Source: Polytrichum commune
Lineage: Eukaryota > Streptophyta > Polytrichopsida > Polytrichales > Polytrichaceae
Assembly (NCBI GenBank): GCA_950295325.1
Contig: OX485803.1
Location: 35,295,554 to 35,359,553 of the forward strand
Direction of reading: 5' to 3'
Length of the DNA stretch: 64,000 nucleotides
The notes below the pieces were generated by a model. The model made no database searches. It saw only the letters and a program-made list of their open reading frames with translations, and was not told the DNA's origin. The translations under genes and the position numbers were made by a program. Each line of letters begins with the position of its first letter. The stretch's first letter is position 1. This document shows positions 37,034 through 48,346 of the stretch, in pieces.

Positions 37034-37792
37034 TCATCTGACCCTCACCAAATGTCGAGGATAATAGACCCTCATCGAACTATCCATAGACGAAGCATAT
37101 GCTTCGATCTCCTCCTCCTCACTTTGGTCAAAATCACTACTACCTATGTCAGAATACCTCTCATTATATGCAAACCTTGTTGCTCCACTAGGGTAACACT
37201 GACTACTTGCTCCCTCACTCTCTAACTCTCTTGAAACTATTCCCGTTGGATGCCGCCTTCTTCCGTCTTCATTAGGACCAAGACTGCCAGTCCCCGACTG
37301 GATAGATTCAGAGTGATATGAAAAACTCACAAGATGCTCCGCAAGCAGGACCGTGAACGCTGTCATGTCACTCTCAACCCTCTCACGTAACGAAGGACGA
37401 GGCTCACGGCGAGCTGCTAGGAATTGCAAAAAGCCCGGCGAATCGACTCGCACCATCTCCAACGCCGCCCATTCTACTGTCGTCCCCACTTTCTCCTTCC
37501 ACGCTCTGTTTACTCTTCTGAGCCGCCACAAGAGGGATACATTCACCCTTTTGTGAAGTAGTGGCCAAATTCGGCTAAGCACAAGCTCATCACTAAGAGG
37601 GGGCAGTAGTGTTCTCTCTTCGACCCTTTGCTTCTGCTCTTTCTTCCTTGGAGTCTGCTCACTCACATCGAAAACCCGGCTTTCGATTATTTCTATCAAC
37701 TGGGTTATTCCTCGCTTTATCATCATCAAAATCGTCCACGCCAACAATGACAACAGACGGACCCAAGTGACCTCTCTCAGTCTCAAATCCAT
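37034..37792 (-). CDS. Antisense ORF of the Copia element with an F-box-like segment
   Basis: This uninterrupted 252-codon frame lies on the opposite strand between the end of pol and the probable 3' LTR. Its TGA (37,036-37,034) and the pol TAA (37,030-37,032) are separated by one base. The ATG at 37,792 is the first; the open frame extends a further 26 codons upstream without ATG. Residues about 6-24 are fairly hydrophobic (VTWVRLLSLLAWTILMM), then comes a basic/acidic stretch, then an F-box-like run (PPLSDELVLSRIWPLL, then VSLLWRLRRVNRAWKEKV), a conserved-looking EWAALEMVRVDSPGFLQFLA, and an acidic Ser-rich tail. That it stays open while pol beside it is broken several times is notable. Function is unknown; F-box is inference from pattern. 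Confidence 0.6.
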   Translation of the reverse strand: MDLRLREVTWVRLLSLLAWTILMMIKRGITQLIEIIESRVFDVSEQTPRKKEQKQRVEERTLLPPLSDELVLSRIWPLLHKRVNVSLLWRLRRVNRAWKEKVGTTVEWAALEMVRVDSPGFLQFLAARREPRPSLRERVESDMTAFTVLLAEHLVSFSYHSESIQSGTGSLGPNEDGRRRHPTGIVSRELESEGASSQCYPSGATRFAYNERYSDIGSSDFDQSEEEEIEAYASSMDSSMRVYYPRHLVRVR

Positions 37793-37851
37793 CACTATCA
37801 GTTTACCTTGCTCTTGAGTCGGAAGCAATTCAGGGTTGTGTGCAAGAGGGG

Positions 37852-38044
37852 TGTTGAACCTTCTGCCCACATGCCCTCTTCTTCCTCTTTTACTTTGTCT
37901 TACATTAGGGTTTTCCCAGTAAATTAGGTCTCTGTAATTAGATCTGTAAACTAGGTCAACAACTTGTATATTAACCGGTGAGCCCCCTGCTCATCCTCGA
38001 ATAGTTAGTTCTAGACAGTGCTATCTGTCTCGGTTTCTACAACA
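37852..38044 (+). repeat. Probable Copia 3' LTR with polypurine tract
   Basis: GCAAGAGGGG (37,842-37,851) looks like a polypurine tract and is followed by TGTTGAACC. A matching terminus TCTACAACA ends at 38,044, giving TGTTG...CAACA ends and a 193-bp LTR. A TATATTAA motif lies inside. Only one LTR is present, so the limits are inferred from end motifs and position. Confidence 0.65.
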
Positions 38045-38369
38045 CCTGGGTGGAGCTACATGCTACACGCAAGGGTGTGCTTACAAGCATTAAGCTGGAT
38101 GAAGCACCGGTTAGTTCAATAGAGATTGCAATCAACTTTGTGAAGACATGAGAGCTCTAGGACCGTACGCAATTAAATCTAAATGATACCTTTTGTTTTC
38201 ATGTAGCACAACACTTAGACAATGATTGTGATCCGACAATTGTAGCCAAGGTTCGTAGTCAAAATCATTGACTTATGCAAAAAGAGGCCATGGGATTTGA
38301 ACTAGAATCTTTGAGATCATGAAAGGTATTTGGTCCAGTTAAGACTACACCGAAACGGATTAACCCAAC

Positions 38370-39790
38370 AGGTTGTAAATGAATGTTTGTAAGGAAAAGA
38401 GATAAGTTTGGAAATATTTTTAAGTACAAAGCATGGCTATTTGCCCAAGGCTTCACCCAACATCTAGGCATTGATTGTAAAGAAACTTATTTCCATGTGA
38501 TGGATTCAATTACCTTCAAGTATCTCATAAGTCTTTTAGTTGACAAGAGATTGAAAATGAGGTTAATGAATGTAGTCACCAACTACTTATATGGCAATCT
38601 GGATACCAACATATATACATGAAGGCCCTTGCATGGGTGGTGGACTTCCAACATTCTGAAAGGCAACTACAATGCCTTTGACTTGAGAGGGCATTGTATG
38701 GCTTGAAACATGTTGGCATGATGGCATACAAATATCTAGGAGAATTTTTGTTAGATCGTGGTATTAAGATTGATTTGGTTTGGCCATGTATTTTCATCAA
38801 ATCCACTCATAGAAGGTTAGATATTGCGGCCATATATGTTGATGACCTCAACCTCATCGGCACGATTGATGCCATCTCCCAAATTGTCTTTCAATTTCAA
38901 GGTGACTTTGAGATGAAAAATCTTGGAGAAACCACCTTTTGTCTTAATCTACAAGTTGAACATCTTGCAAGATGCATTTTTCTACATTAGAGTTTGTAAA
39001 CTCAAAAGATACTCCAGCATTTCTCAATGGATGCAGCTCACCTACTAAGTTCTCCAATGATGATACGGTCATTGGACCTAAAGAAGGATGAGTTTAGACC
39101 ATGCAATGAGGGGGGAAATAAGTTTGGAACCTTAAGCTTCGTATTTGGCAACAATAGATGTGTTAAATGTGTTTTGCAAATTGCAATCAGCTTGAAATTG
39201 CATTTTCTATTAATTTATTGGCTATATTTGGTGCTAAGCCAACAAAACAACATTGGAATGGTGTCAAACATATCCTACGATAGCTCAAGGGCACGGAAGA
39301 TCTAGGATTGTTTTATAGAGTTGGAGAGGATAGCAACATCTAAGGATACGTGGATGTGGGTTACCTCTCCAATCCACATATAGAGAAGTCACAAACAAGT
39401 TATATATTCCTCAAACAAGAAGCAACAATATCTTGGAAAGCAACAAAACAAAGTTTTGTAGCAACATCTAACCATTCAAAATCATAGCCCTGCATGCAGC
39501 TTCATGCAAATGCATTTGGCTGCAATTGATTGATTGATTCATCAAAGGTTCTTGTGATTTTCCCGGTGTTCCAAAATCTCCAATGGTAATTTACGAAGAT
39601 AATGTAACCTACATTGCTCAAATAAAGATGGGCTATGTCAAAGAGGACCAAATCAAGCACATCTCACCATATGAACTATTAGGATCAGATGTAGATGTGA
39701 AGTAGATTTGGTCTTTTGATGTGAAGTATGAGGATTTTATCTCAGTAAGGTTTTTAATGAAGGGTGAGAGGTTACTTATTTATTAACCTT
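38370..39790 (+). pseudogene. Older Ty1/Copia remnant (reverse transcriptase to RNase H)
   Basis: Fragments in several frames spell Copia reverse transcriptase: FAQGFTQHLGIDCKETY, RLMNVVTNYLYGNLDTNIYT, then ALYGLKHVG and a YVDDLNLIGT box near 38,838. RNase H-like pieces follow (TISWKATKQSFVATSN at about 39,425-39,475, and VIYEDNVTYIAQIKMGYVKE at 39,585-39,650). Many stops and shifts show it is long dead. It belongs to a different, more decayed Copia lineage than the element ending at 38,044, which may have landed beside or within it. Confidence 0.88.
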
Positions 39791-39799
39791 CTACTCATG

Positions 39800-42029
39800 G
39801 TTTCTATAGAAAGTTTGATACCTTCGAGGTCACATGCCTTGGTAACTAGTGTTCGTCAAGTTTCCCTTGCATAAACACCGTGTGTTCATCTTCAACATAC
39901 ATCTTTAGAACATCCTGATGCAAAAGAAAACCCACTCCCTCTGTCTTGAATTCCCACCTGATTCATCCTCAAAGGAATGACACCATGCGTCGAACATCAA
40001 TCCAACATGGATCTGAAACTGAGAAATAGATACTCACCTAAAGTATTAAGTACACAATGTAAGCACACAAAGGTTTTTGACACTAATTTAGTAGCACAAG
40101 TTGGGGAAAGATTTTGAGGCAGATTTGAAGCATAAACTGGCAACGTGGAGGCAGACATAAGGAAATGGTGATATGAATCATCGGTAGAGGGAAGAAAATA
40201 TGGAAGTTTAATAAGTTAAGGTAAGGGCCTAAGATGAATGGAGATGAAGAAGGCAAAGCTGCGAAGACAAAGCTGCAAAAGAGTTCCGTGCTTGAGAGAG
40301 GAGAGGAGAATGAGTCTAAAAATGATGAGGGAGGGGAGTACTCTCTTCCTAATGACCCTCCCCATACACTGCTCAAATCTCAGTCCATACCCTTGGGGGT
40401 CGGCTGGTATCTGCCGATACCCTTGGGGGAACAATTAACATCCAAGGTCCGAGTTAGGGTACCTACCAGTTATCTGTTATTTCAAAATGAAGACCGGTTG
40501 GTATCTAATCTACCCCTTCTACACCAGGTTTTTGGTCTAGATGAGTCAGTTCATTTGTAAGGAACCGCCACTTCATTGATGAGAACACCTCCAACCCACT
40601 ATTATCTAGACTGTAGTGAGCAAGCGGCCTACATGGAAACTCACCCTTGGCTACTGTGAAGTTCAAAGTTGCTCACTGTCACTCCCCTATCTTAGGGTTT
40701 AGGGAGGCTATAAAAAAATTCTTCATATTTCCCAATTGCTAACAGGATGAGACAATTTTCAGTCTGATCCAACGGCCATTATAGTCTCTGGAGTTGGAAG
40801 TACCCTCAGTAGGGCAACATACCTGAGAATGCCTCACAATCCAGGGCCCTCTAACGAGAAGTATGCAGGCCCTTCATAACAACTTCCCATAAAAAACACA
40901 CTTAAACAAAGAGGAAGGATAAATTCCTCATAAATACTCCATGAACAGCCATAGTCAAGAAAAGCACACCATGTGCAGTAGTCTTGCACATCAACAACAC
41001 TGCAATTTCAGAGTCAGGCAAAGTTCCCTACACCTACACCATGGTCATTGCTCTTATGATCATCAACCCTGTGTATTTAGCAATGTGCACATTTGCACTG
41101 TTGAGCACACCAGAAAGAGACTTCATTGATCACCTCTGAACAGGTTGTCAATTACAGGGGTCCAGTATCAATAACAAGTGAAGAAATCCCAGGAGCAGGA
41201 AAGGTGAATAAAAATGATTTGGGAAACATTTACCTGACAAAAGCAATTCAGTGGAACCTCCATATCAGGGATTGAGCTGACTGTAATTTGCACTGGAGAT
41301 GGCCACCACAATGCACCTAGAAGGATCAAACATAGACCTACAAACAGGTTTCTTCTTGATAGATGAGTAATGATATGCTGATCCTAAGGAATTGCCCCTT
41401 TCGGCCAAGAGGATTGGTAGTAGAATACCATGTTACTATCAGCTGCTACAGATGAGTTTGCATGTCTGTACAGATGTTGGTACTTCATCTTGCTGCTACT
41501 TCTCGTAATCTCCCTAGTACTATCAAAGACCTGCTCAAGCACCGATGACAATCATAATCAATCTGAACATACAAATAGATGTGATAGCAGGTGTCTCCTA
41601 TCTATGCCAGTAGGAAGGGTAACCATGTAGCATTGGCTGGCGCACCTGTTATCCTCAATGTAAAGATTAAATTTTAACAAAGACTGGAGACATACTCAAA
41701 GACACTCAAGAAAACAAAGGTACATCCGTCAGCCATTATGTGCCTACATAGAATCTACACTTGATTCCTCCAAACCAAATTTCATGCCTTTTTGCTTCTG
41801 TTCAGTTCATTTCTGATACACAATACTAAGCCTACTCGGTAATCCTAAGCAAATTTCATGACATATATCTCTGTACCACCCAAACCTGAAGATATACATT
41901 GTCATAGTATTGACCAATGAGGTTGAATGTAGGCCATTGATGATTGAAGAGTTGGGGGAAAACCCCACACTAAAAGAATTAGTGATTACAAATCCTGATA
42001 CTAAGACTGAAAGGTTATGCAAACAACAT
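39800..42029. other. Spacer and 3' flank of the ECHIDNA-type gene
   Basis: No further gene is supported. A 108-codon plus frame at 40,234-40,560 has no recognised motif. At about 40,580-40,655 lies an inverted fragment of the element found at 11,685-12,092 (shared ACACCTCCAACCCA and GCGGCCTACATGG). Sequence next to 42,030 is likely 3' untranslated region. Confidence 0.45.
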
Positions 42030-45000
42030 TTAAACACTGAAGGCAGATTGAATAGTGCTGGCCATATGAGATGTCACAGTTGATGTTGCAAATTGCTGAA
42101 GCTGCTTCTTTGCATCTGTTCAAGCACAACAACACATGTTACAACTGACAAGAATAGAGAGACATCATTCTATCTAAGTTTTGTGAGCTCTGAGCAGCCT
42201 ATGAATTTATTTTTCATTGTGTGGGAAAATTTAAGTCACTAAGTCAGACCTCTTCACAACTGCGTAAGCATCTGAGCAAAACACCTCTACCCAAAATACT
42301 TCTGTTTATTTGCACCTAAACACCTCCAATGCAAGTTAGGATTTTAGCAGGCACTTGCAAATTATTGGGTTTGCATCAGTGGAATACATCACTCAACACT
42401 AGACAAAAGATTTCGACCTCCAATTCATAAGGATACTTTGAAGAGATCCAATTCATGTACCTTTTCGGCACTTTGTGAATCCAACAATGTTTGCTGCATT
42501 GAGAACCAGCGCCACAGCTACCACCAGTAGGTAATCGAAACTGAACCTGATGATAGCAATGATACCGAGTGCCACCCATGCCACAGGCTGCCAAGAAAAG
42601 TCCAGTCAAATGATTAGTTAGAGTAATGGTGCAAACATTAATAGATGAAACTTCACCCACAATTGGCTGATTCAAAGTCAAGTTGGGCTAATCCCAAGTT
42701 ACTGAGAAGTTAAGGCAAGGAAAAGAAGACATACTGTAAGGTACAAAGTCCACCAGAATAGCCAAGAGTCCTTTTTGTTCATTGTGTCCAATGTCTGCGA
42801 TAAGACAAACCAGTCTTTGGTCAGCCTCCTAAATCCCAACTGTACTCATGTAGTGGAAAAAAACACATCCGTCCAAACCTCACAAATAACCCATGTCTTT
42901 GCAGCTTAGAACAGACAGAACCAATTCAGTACAAACCAGCCACATCTTGACATTACTCTTGATAGTTATGAAGTTTTGAAAGGGAGGAAGATGACAAACC
43001 TGCTGATCAAGAGACTCAAAATGCCACACACTTTTGCCTTGCTCATCCACTTCATTCCACCACCTTAGTCCCACCAAAATCCGTCCACTCACATTCTTGA
43101 CTGTCCAGAAGTCCAGTGCAACCAAGAATACTGTGACAACGAATTGGATGACAAATGACTCGAGAAACCATGAGCAGAGTATGTAGAAAACCAACGCAGA
43201 AAACTGCATAACAAACAAGAGAAAATTAGAGAGGAATTGAAACCTTAACAAGCCTTTGGACTAAGACTGACATGCAGCATCACAAAAGGTGCCTGCCCTC
43301 AAAGAATCCTTCCTGTCCTTGCTAGTTCTCAAGTCTCATTTGCAAACAAGGTCTACCAGCTTTGAAAAGTCTGCTGCAAGAAACCATACAAGGAGGCATC
43401 ATTATTCAGCTGTGACCCACCTTGAACAAAACTGTGAAAAGGCAGACTCCAGGGTGTCCATATTGCTCTTCTGCCTGCAATCAAGGATTTAGCGCCAAAA
43501 ATCAGCTAGCTGAATATTGTTGGGTGAGATGGTCACCTTTTAAATATGATGTAGAACCAAGACTGCCATGAGTGAAAATTGGTAACCAAGTTGGTGAGAA
43601 TCTTGCACCTTCAGAGGCAGAGACACTAATGGACACAAACAACCAGACCGAAAGCTGAAGGGAAACCTGAGAACCAAGTTTCATTTAAAAAAAAGGAGAT
43701 TTACAATGATCATGATAATGGCAACCCAAGATTCTTAACCTTCCAAACCAGGCTTCTCTTTCTCCCTCCTTGCCCAGCTCATATTCTGCCCATTCTGCTA
43801 CACTAAATATCTGATTTAGTGTGGTGTTAAAATTGGTGTGCCATGTTGATTAGAGAGGTCTTCATGACTTGTCATGTAGCATCAAGTGTCATTTGACATC
43901 CTCTCTAGTTGCCACCCAGCAATCGCAAGACAAATGATGCAGGTCAATGATGAACATTGTGGGCCACACTCAATCAGACGTTTAGTGTAGTAAACGTACA
44001 ACAGAGAACTCCAAGGCATAACATACCAGATGAAGCTCGGGGAATAGCACGGCTTCAGACCAAAAAAAAATCTTAACCTATCTTGAAAGTTTGAAGAAAA
44101 CCACTAAATGGCATCCAGAACTACAGATGGTGTTTCCAGTCCTGTAACAACATGACAGACCAATTAATAAAAGTGGCTAGACCTGCAATCCTCAAATATG
44201 CAGTAAAACCAACACTATGGCAGGCACATTTGAAATAATTCTGGAAGCCTAAGCACCATTACTGGTAGGTCTCCAGTCACCTACATAAGTACTCTGCATG
44301 CACTCTGCTAGAGGCTCCTGCTCTTGCTTTGTCAGAATGCAAAGTGTCTCGAAAGGATCTCCTCTTTGGCATCACATTGTGCACTTTCAAACACTAATCG
44401 AGAAAGGCAATGTTGACAAATTCCGATAGGCACGTAATTCAACACATTCAGGTTGCTCCGCGCCTTCACCCTAAAACCAACTAACTTGCCCAATTCTAAA
44501 CGGCTGCAAGGGCTCTTTGCAACCATCAGCAGAGAAGCTGAGATTAAAAAGGGAAGAAGGGATAGCAGAATTCATCCCCGACTTTAGGAGAAAGTTAGTT
44601 AATAATTCACAGAACTGAGAGGAGGATGAGACAATCTTGACAAGACGCTTAGCAGCATTGCAATTTCTGATGTGAAATATCCCACTGACCAGTAACCTCC
44701 AATCTAATTACATGTGTCAATGCTGCACTCCGGGCTCCTCCCATGAGTAACAAGGGTGTGTATAGTATGAGCGAGAGAGAGAGAGAGCAATGTCCACTTC
44801 AAAGAGCACATGATTCACGAAACACCAACAAGAAGCAAAGTAGAACCTAGGGCAAGAAGCAAGGCACCATATAAAAGCCCTAAGCCTTGCCTCCCAAGCA
44901 AAACGCAAGCCAGACTTCTAAAAGTTCAGATTGCATCCTCAACTCTGGGTGAAAGTAAGTTTTCATATCACAGAGCTGAGGGGAGTATGAGACAATCTTG

Positions 45001-45437
45001 ACAAGACCCTTAGCAACATTACAGTATCAAATGTGCAATTTCTCACTGACCAGTAACCTGCAATCTAATTGCATGTACCAATGCTGCACTGGGGGCTCCT
45101 CCCATGAGTAACAAACATATGTATAGTATGAAAGACAGAGACAGAGAAAGAGGTAGAACAATATCCACTTCAAAGAGCATATAATTCACGAAACATCAAA
45201 CACGAAAGAAATCAAAACCTAGGGCAAGAACAAAAGCCCTAAGCCTTGCCCCCGAACCAAACTTCTAAAACTCCACCATCTGCAACACACTCTTCCTGCA
45301 GAGAAATCCCCTACAGTCAAGCCTAACCATGCATCAACCTACAAGCAACACCCTAACCCCCCCCCCCCCCCCAATCCCTACCACAGGAGAGCTTCAAAAC
45401 CAGATCTTGCAGGGCGAATATGTCCAGAACTCACCAT
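42030..45437 (-). CDS. ECH: ECHIDNA / TVP23 trans-Golgi membrane protein
   Basis: ECHIDNA is the plant TVP23-family protein of the trans-Golgi network, needed in secretory trafficking and cell elongation with YIP4 proteins (known in Arabidopsis). I place exons at 45437-45435 (ATG only), 43474-43421, 43203-43000, 42794-42735, 42587-42461 and 42115-42030. All have GT-AG borders and consistent phase. The 177-residue product compares with about 186 in Arabidopsis. It starts MAEEQYGHPGVCLFTVLFK and contains ALVFYILCS, the signature NVSGRILVGLRWWNE, NKKDSWLFWWTLYL, a membrane segment DYLLVVAVALVLNAANIVGF, and a tail ending STIQSAFSV with TAA at 42032-42030. The first intron (about 1.96 kb) directly follows the start codon (ATG, then GTGAGT). 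Upstream sequence to about 45,800 is GC-richer and likely promoter and leader. Confidence 0.94.
44588..45262. repeat. Old tandem duplication (~360 bp) within ECHIDNA intron 1
   Basis: The two halves share GAGACAATCTTGACAAGAC, CTGACCAGTAACCT, CAATGCTGCACT, GGGCTCCTCCCATGAGTAAC and TCCACTTCAAAGAGCA in order, offset by about 361 bp. Divergence is perhaps a fifth of sites. GA-rich microsatellites occupy the same place in both. Confidence 0.88.
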
Positions 45438-46008
45438 TGCAGAAGCAGTGCAGAAAGCTTAAAAAGCTTCAACCAACACACCTTTCGCGCAAATCCGCCA
45501 CACAGATCCTCGCAACCTAAGTTGGAACCTCCCTAAGCTTCCCAAAGCTGCTTCCGAGCGATAGAGCTCCCTGAGGCAATCAGTAACGGATTTAGACGAA
45601 ATAAAAGGCACCCAGGACGTGGAGTTTGGAATCGAGGTGGTTCTGGAGGTTTGGGATGCGAGCGAAGGTGGATCGATCGGCTGGGCCACCGCAAAAGGGC
45701 CGATCTCGGAGCCTCGTGGAGACAGTGTTGCTCGCTCGGCTTCGCAGTGCAGTGCAGGGGTTTGGCGGAATGGATGTGTGTGTGTTTGTTTCTGGATGAT
45801 AATCGTCCATTATCGGGATATTCATCTGTTCTTGAGTTCTCATCCGTCTTCTCAATGCTCATCATTATTGTTGCCAGGTCTAGGAGGCATCATGCTCAGA
45901 TAATAATTAATCCATTGTTTGTTTCCCCATTGGAAATCTATAATAAACTTGGCATGAGCCCACTTCATATAACAATTGGTAGCCTAACCGGAGCCGAGTC
46001 TCATTAAG
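45438..46008 (-). promoter_or_regulatory. Probable promoter and 5' leader of the ECHIDNA-type gene
   Basis: This stretch is clearly more GC- and CpG-rich than its neighbours (for example GGTGGATCGATCGGCTGGGC around 45,670) and lies immediately upstream of the inferred start codon. Open frames on both strands here are short and overlapping, as expected of a CpG-rich leader. No transcription start motif can be fixed. Confidence 0.45.
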
Positions 46009-46390
46009 GTATGTAAGTGTTATTCAGTTCGTTTTCCATGTTCTCCAACGTCCACCGATCATATTTACACAACAAAACTTGTGCTACTCTAGCAAATTTT
46101 TGATGAAGCATCAACAAAAAGATCAGCTTGAAAATTGGATTTCCCCTACTTTAGTTATGATTATCAGAAGTGCGCATTTGTTGATTTCTTAATTGACTGC
46201 ATGGGCCCTCTCAATTGTGTTCACTATTGAGTGCCAATATGTGCAATTGCTAATAGAATTTGAAGATGTAGTCCAATATCTTTTAATATACGTGACTTTA
46301 TGGTGTTTGTTCATTGATCCTCACCAAACCACACACCAATCGAATATAGGTGTCCAATTAAGAAAAGTCATCGATCAACACCCGTACAGC
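46009..46390. repeat. Dispersed inverted-repeat element (member 3)
   Basis: Closest to the copy at 27,230-27,610, same orientation, with shared landmarks CATGTTCTCCAACGTCCACC, ATTTACACAACAAAACTTGTG, TTTATGGTGTTTGTTC and GATCCTCACC. It lies just upstream of the ECHIDNA promoter region. Confidence 0.72.
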
Positions 46391-47469
46391 TTTTGAAGTC
46401 ATGTGATGCTAGACTTTTTGTACTCTTAGAAACTAAAATGCGTCTTGTTGCTCCAAACTAATAAACATTGTTCAATTTTAACAACAACATGTTGTTTCAA
46501 TTCCTCCAAAACCACTTGTGGCATTATCTTACCAAGTGGATACAAAGGACAATAAAGCGGGAACAAAGTCTGCATCAAAATCAACATTTGGGTTGCAATT
46601 ATATTTATTTTCAAGTAGATTTTATTTCATTGGTTAACTTTTGCTAGATTATCTTCATTTCGTTGATTAACTTTCACTCAATAATATTGTGCAACATGTT
46701 GGGAGTGTTTGTTATTTTATTTTATTTTTCTCGAGAAATCTAGCCAAGGCATGTTAGTGTGTCTACCAAATGACACCTAGATGGTTGTGACTTAGCCTAA
46801 CCAAAACCCCATCCTTACAAGCATGTACACATGTTGGCTTTTTATGGGAAACGTGCAATGCATTGTAGTTGGTGCCCCGCCCTAGATCTTGGTAGTTTCT
46901 TGTGGTGGTTTATGCTCACCCCAACTTGAAGGTAACGTCCTAAGGTGAGCTCCATTGAAGCTCCTCATGGACTCATCCAAATTTGTTATTGGTTGAGTAA
47001 ACATGAATAACATGAATTTCCAATCATGGAAGTCCACAATTTACAATAAATTGTCACAAGAAATAAGTCAATTCATTTTAATTGTCTAAGAATAATGGTA
47101 TCTTGCAGTGGACACAAAAGTTTTCCTAAAATTTGCATAGGTCAACATTCTATCACCACATTTGGACACGCAAAGACAACTAAGACCTATACCACCAATT
47201 TTATGTTTGTTCTTCAATTTGCTTCAAAACATCTTATGAATCAACATGCATTACACCCTTAGTGTTTTTGGAGACCACAATGTGGTTGCCACATCATCAT
47301 TCCAATCACCCTTAGCACATGTTGGATGTTCTTTTTTAAAATCAATCCCGTTGGGGGGGGGGGGGGCTCAATTCTCTAAATCGATGCTTTGCAAGGTGGA
47401 TTTGGCATTGTTATGTTATTTTCTCCCCTTGAGCTCATAGCCAACATTTCAACTCATAAATGGTGTTCC
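46391..47469. other. Spacer, no gene seen
   Basis: AT-rich sequence with a G-run at about 47,355-47,367. No coding region is supported. Confidence 0.5.
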
Positions 47470-48346
47470 CAGCCGGATCAGTATATTGATGGAAAAATTG
47501 AACATTCAATCCATTAATTGATGTATCCTGGATTTTTACAAAAGGAGAAATATAAAAAATTAGCAAATCACAAGGCTAGTAGTTTTCATGGGTTAAAACC
47601 TAAGTGTCTAAAATGGGTTGCAAATGATCTATGTGAACCAGTCACAAAGCTATTTAATTTGGTGGCTAATGAGGGTTCCCAACTTCATGGATTCTCAACA
47701 TCATTCAAACAATCTTCAAATATGGGGAAAGATGGTCCCTAGGTTGATTTACTATAGGACCATAATGGGTGAATAATCTTTGGCAAGCTTAATGACTATG
47801 TTTTTAGTAATATTTTGGGGATGGGTAGAATTGAAAGGGATCAAAGCAAGAGGACAAGCAAGTTTCATGGAAAGTAAATTTACTTTGGACCACATCCTTA
47901 CATTATGTACTTTAATCAAACCATAGGTATTTGAAAACCAACGTCTCTATTCTTGTTTTGTTGATTTCAAAAAAGCATTTGACACAATCCCACATGACAA
48001 ACTTTGGAATGCCTCCAACGATTAGGTGCACCGCCTCATTTACAACAATTTGTAAAAGCCATGTGTAGTCTACGCAAAAGTTCGAATATATGACTACACA
48101 CATGGTGAAGTAATGTCCGACATTGGTATCAGACAAGAATGTCCCCTCTACACCACACTATTTGGCTTGCACATTGATAAATTTGAAACATATTTTGACA
48201 AGATTGACATGGATTCTTTGCATTTATTGAACATAGTGGTTGTCATTATTCTTTATGCTAACGATGTTGTCCTACTCTTTAAATTGGGATCATGCCTACA
48301 AAGATTTTTTAACAAGCTATATGAGTTTTGCATTTTTTTCTAGCCT

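Noticed and set aside
40234-40560. 108-codon open frame
   Set aside because: Low-complexity acidic start, no recognised motif, and a competing frame overlaps it.
45359-45372. C and G homopolymer runs (also near 24,274, 24,809, 29,394, 47,355 and 51,608)
   Set aside because: Isolated runs of 9-14 bases with no shared flanks. They may be slippage or assembly imprecision and were not treated as elements.
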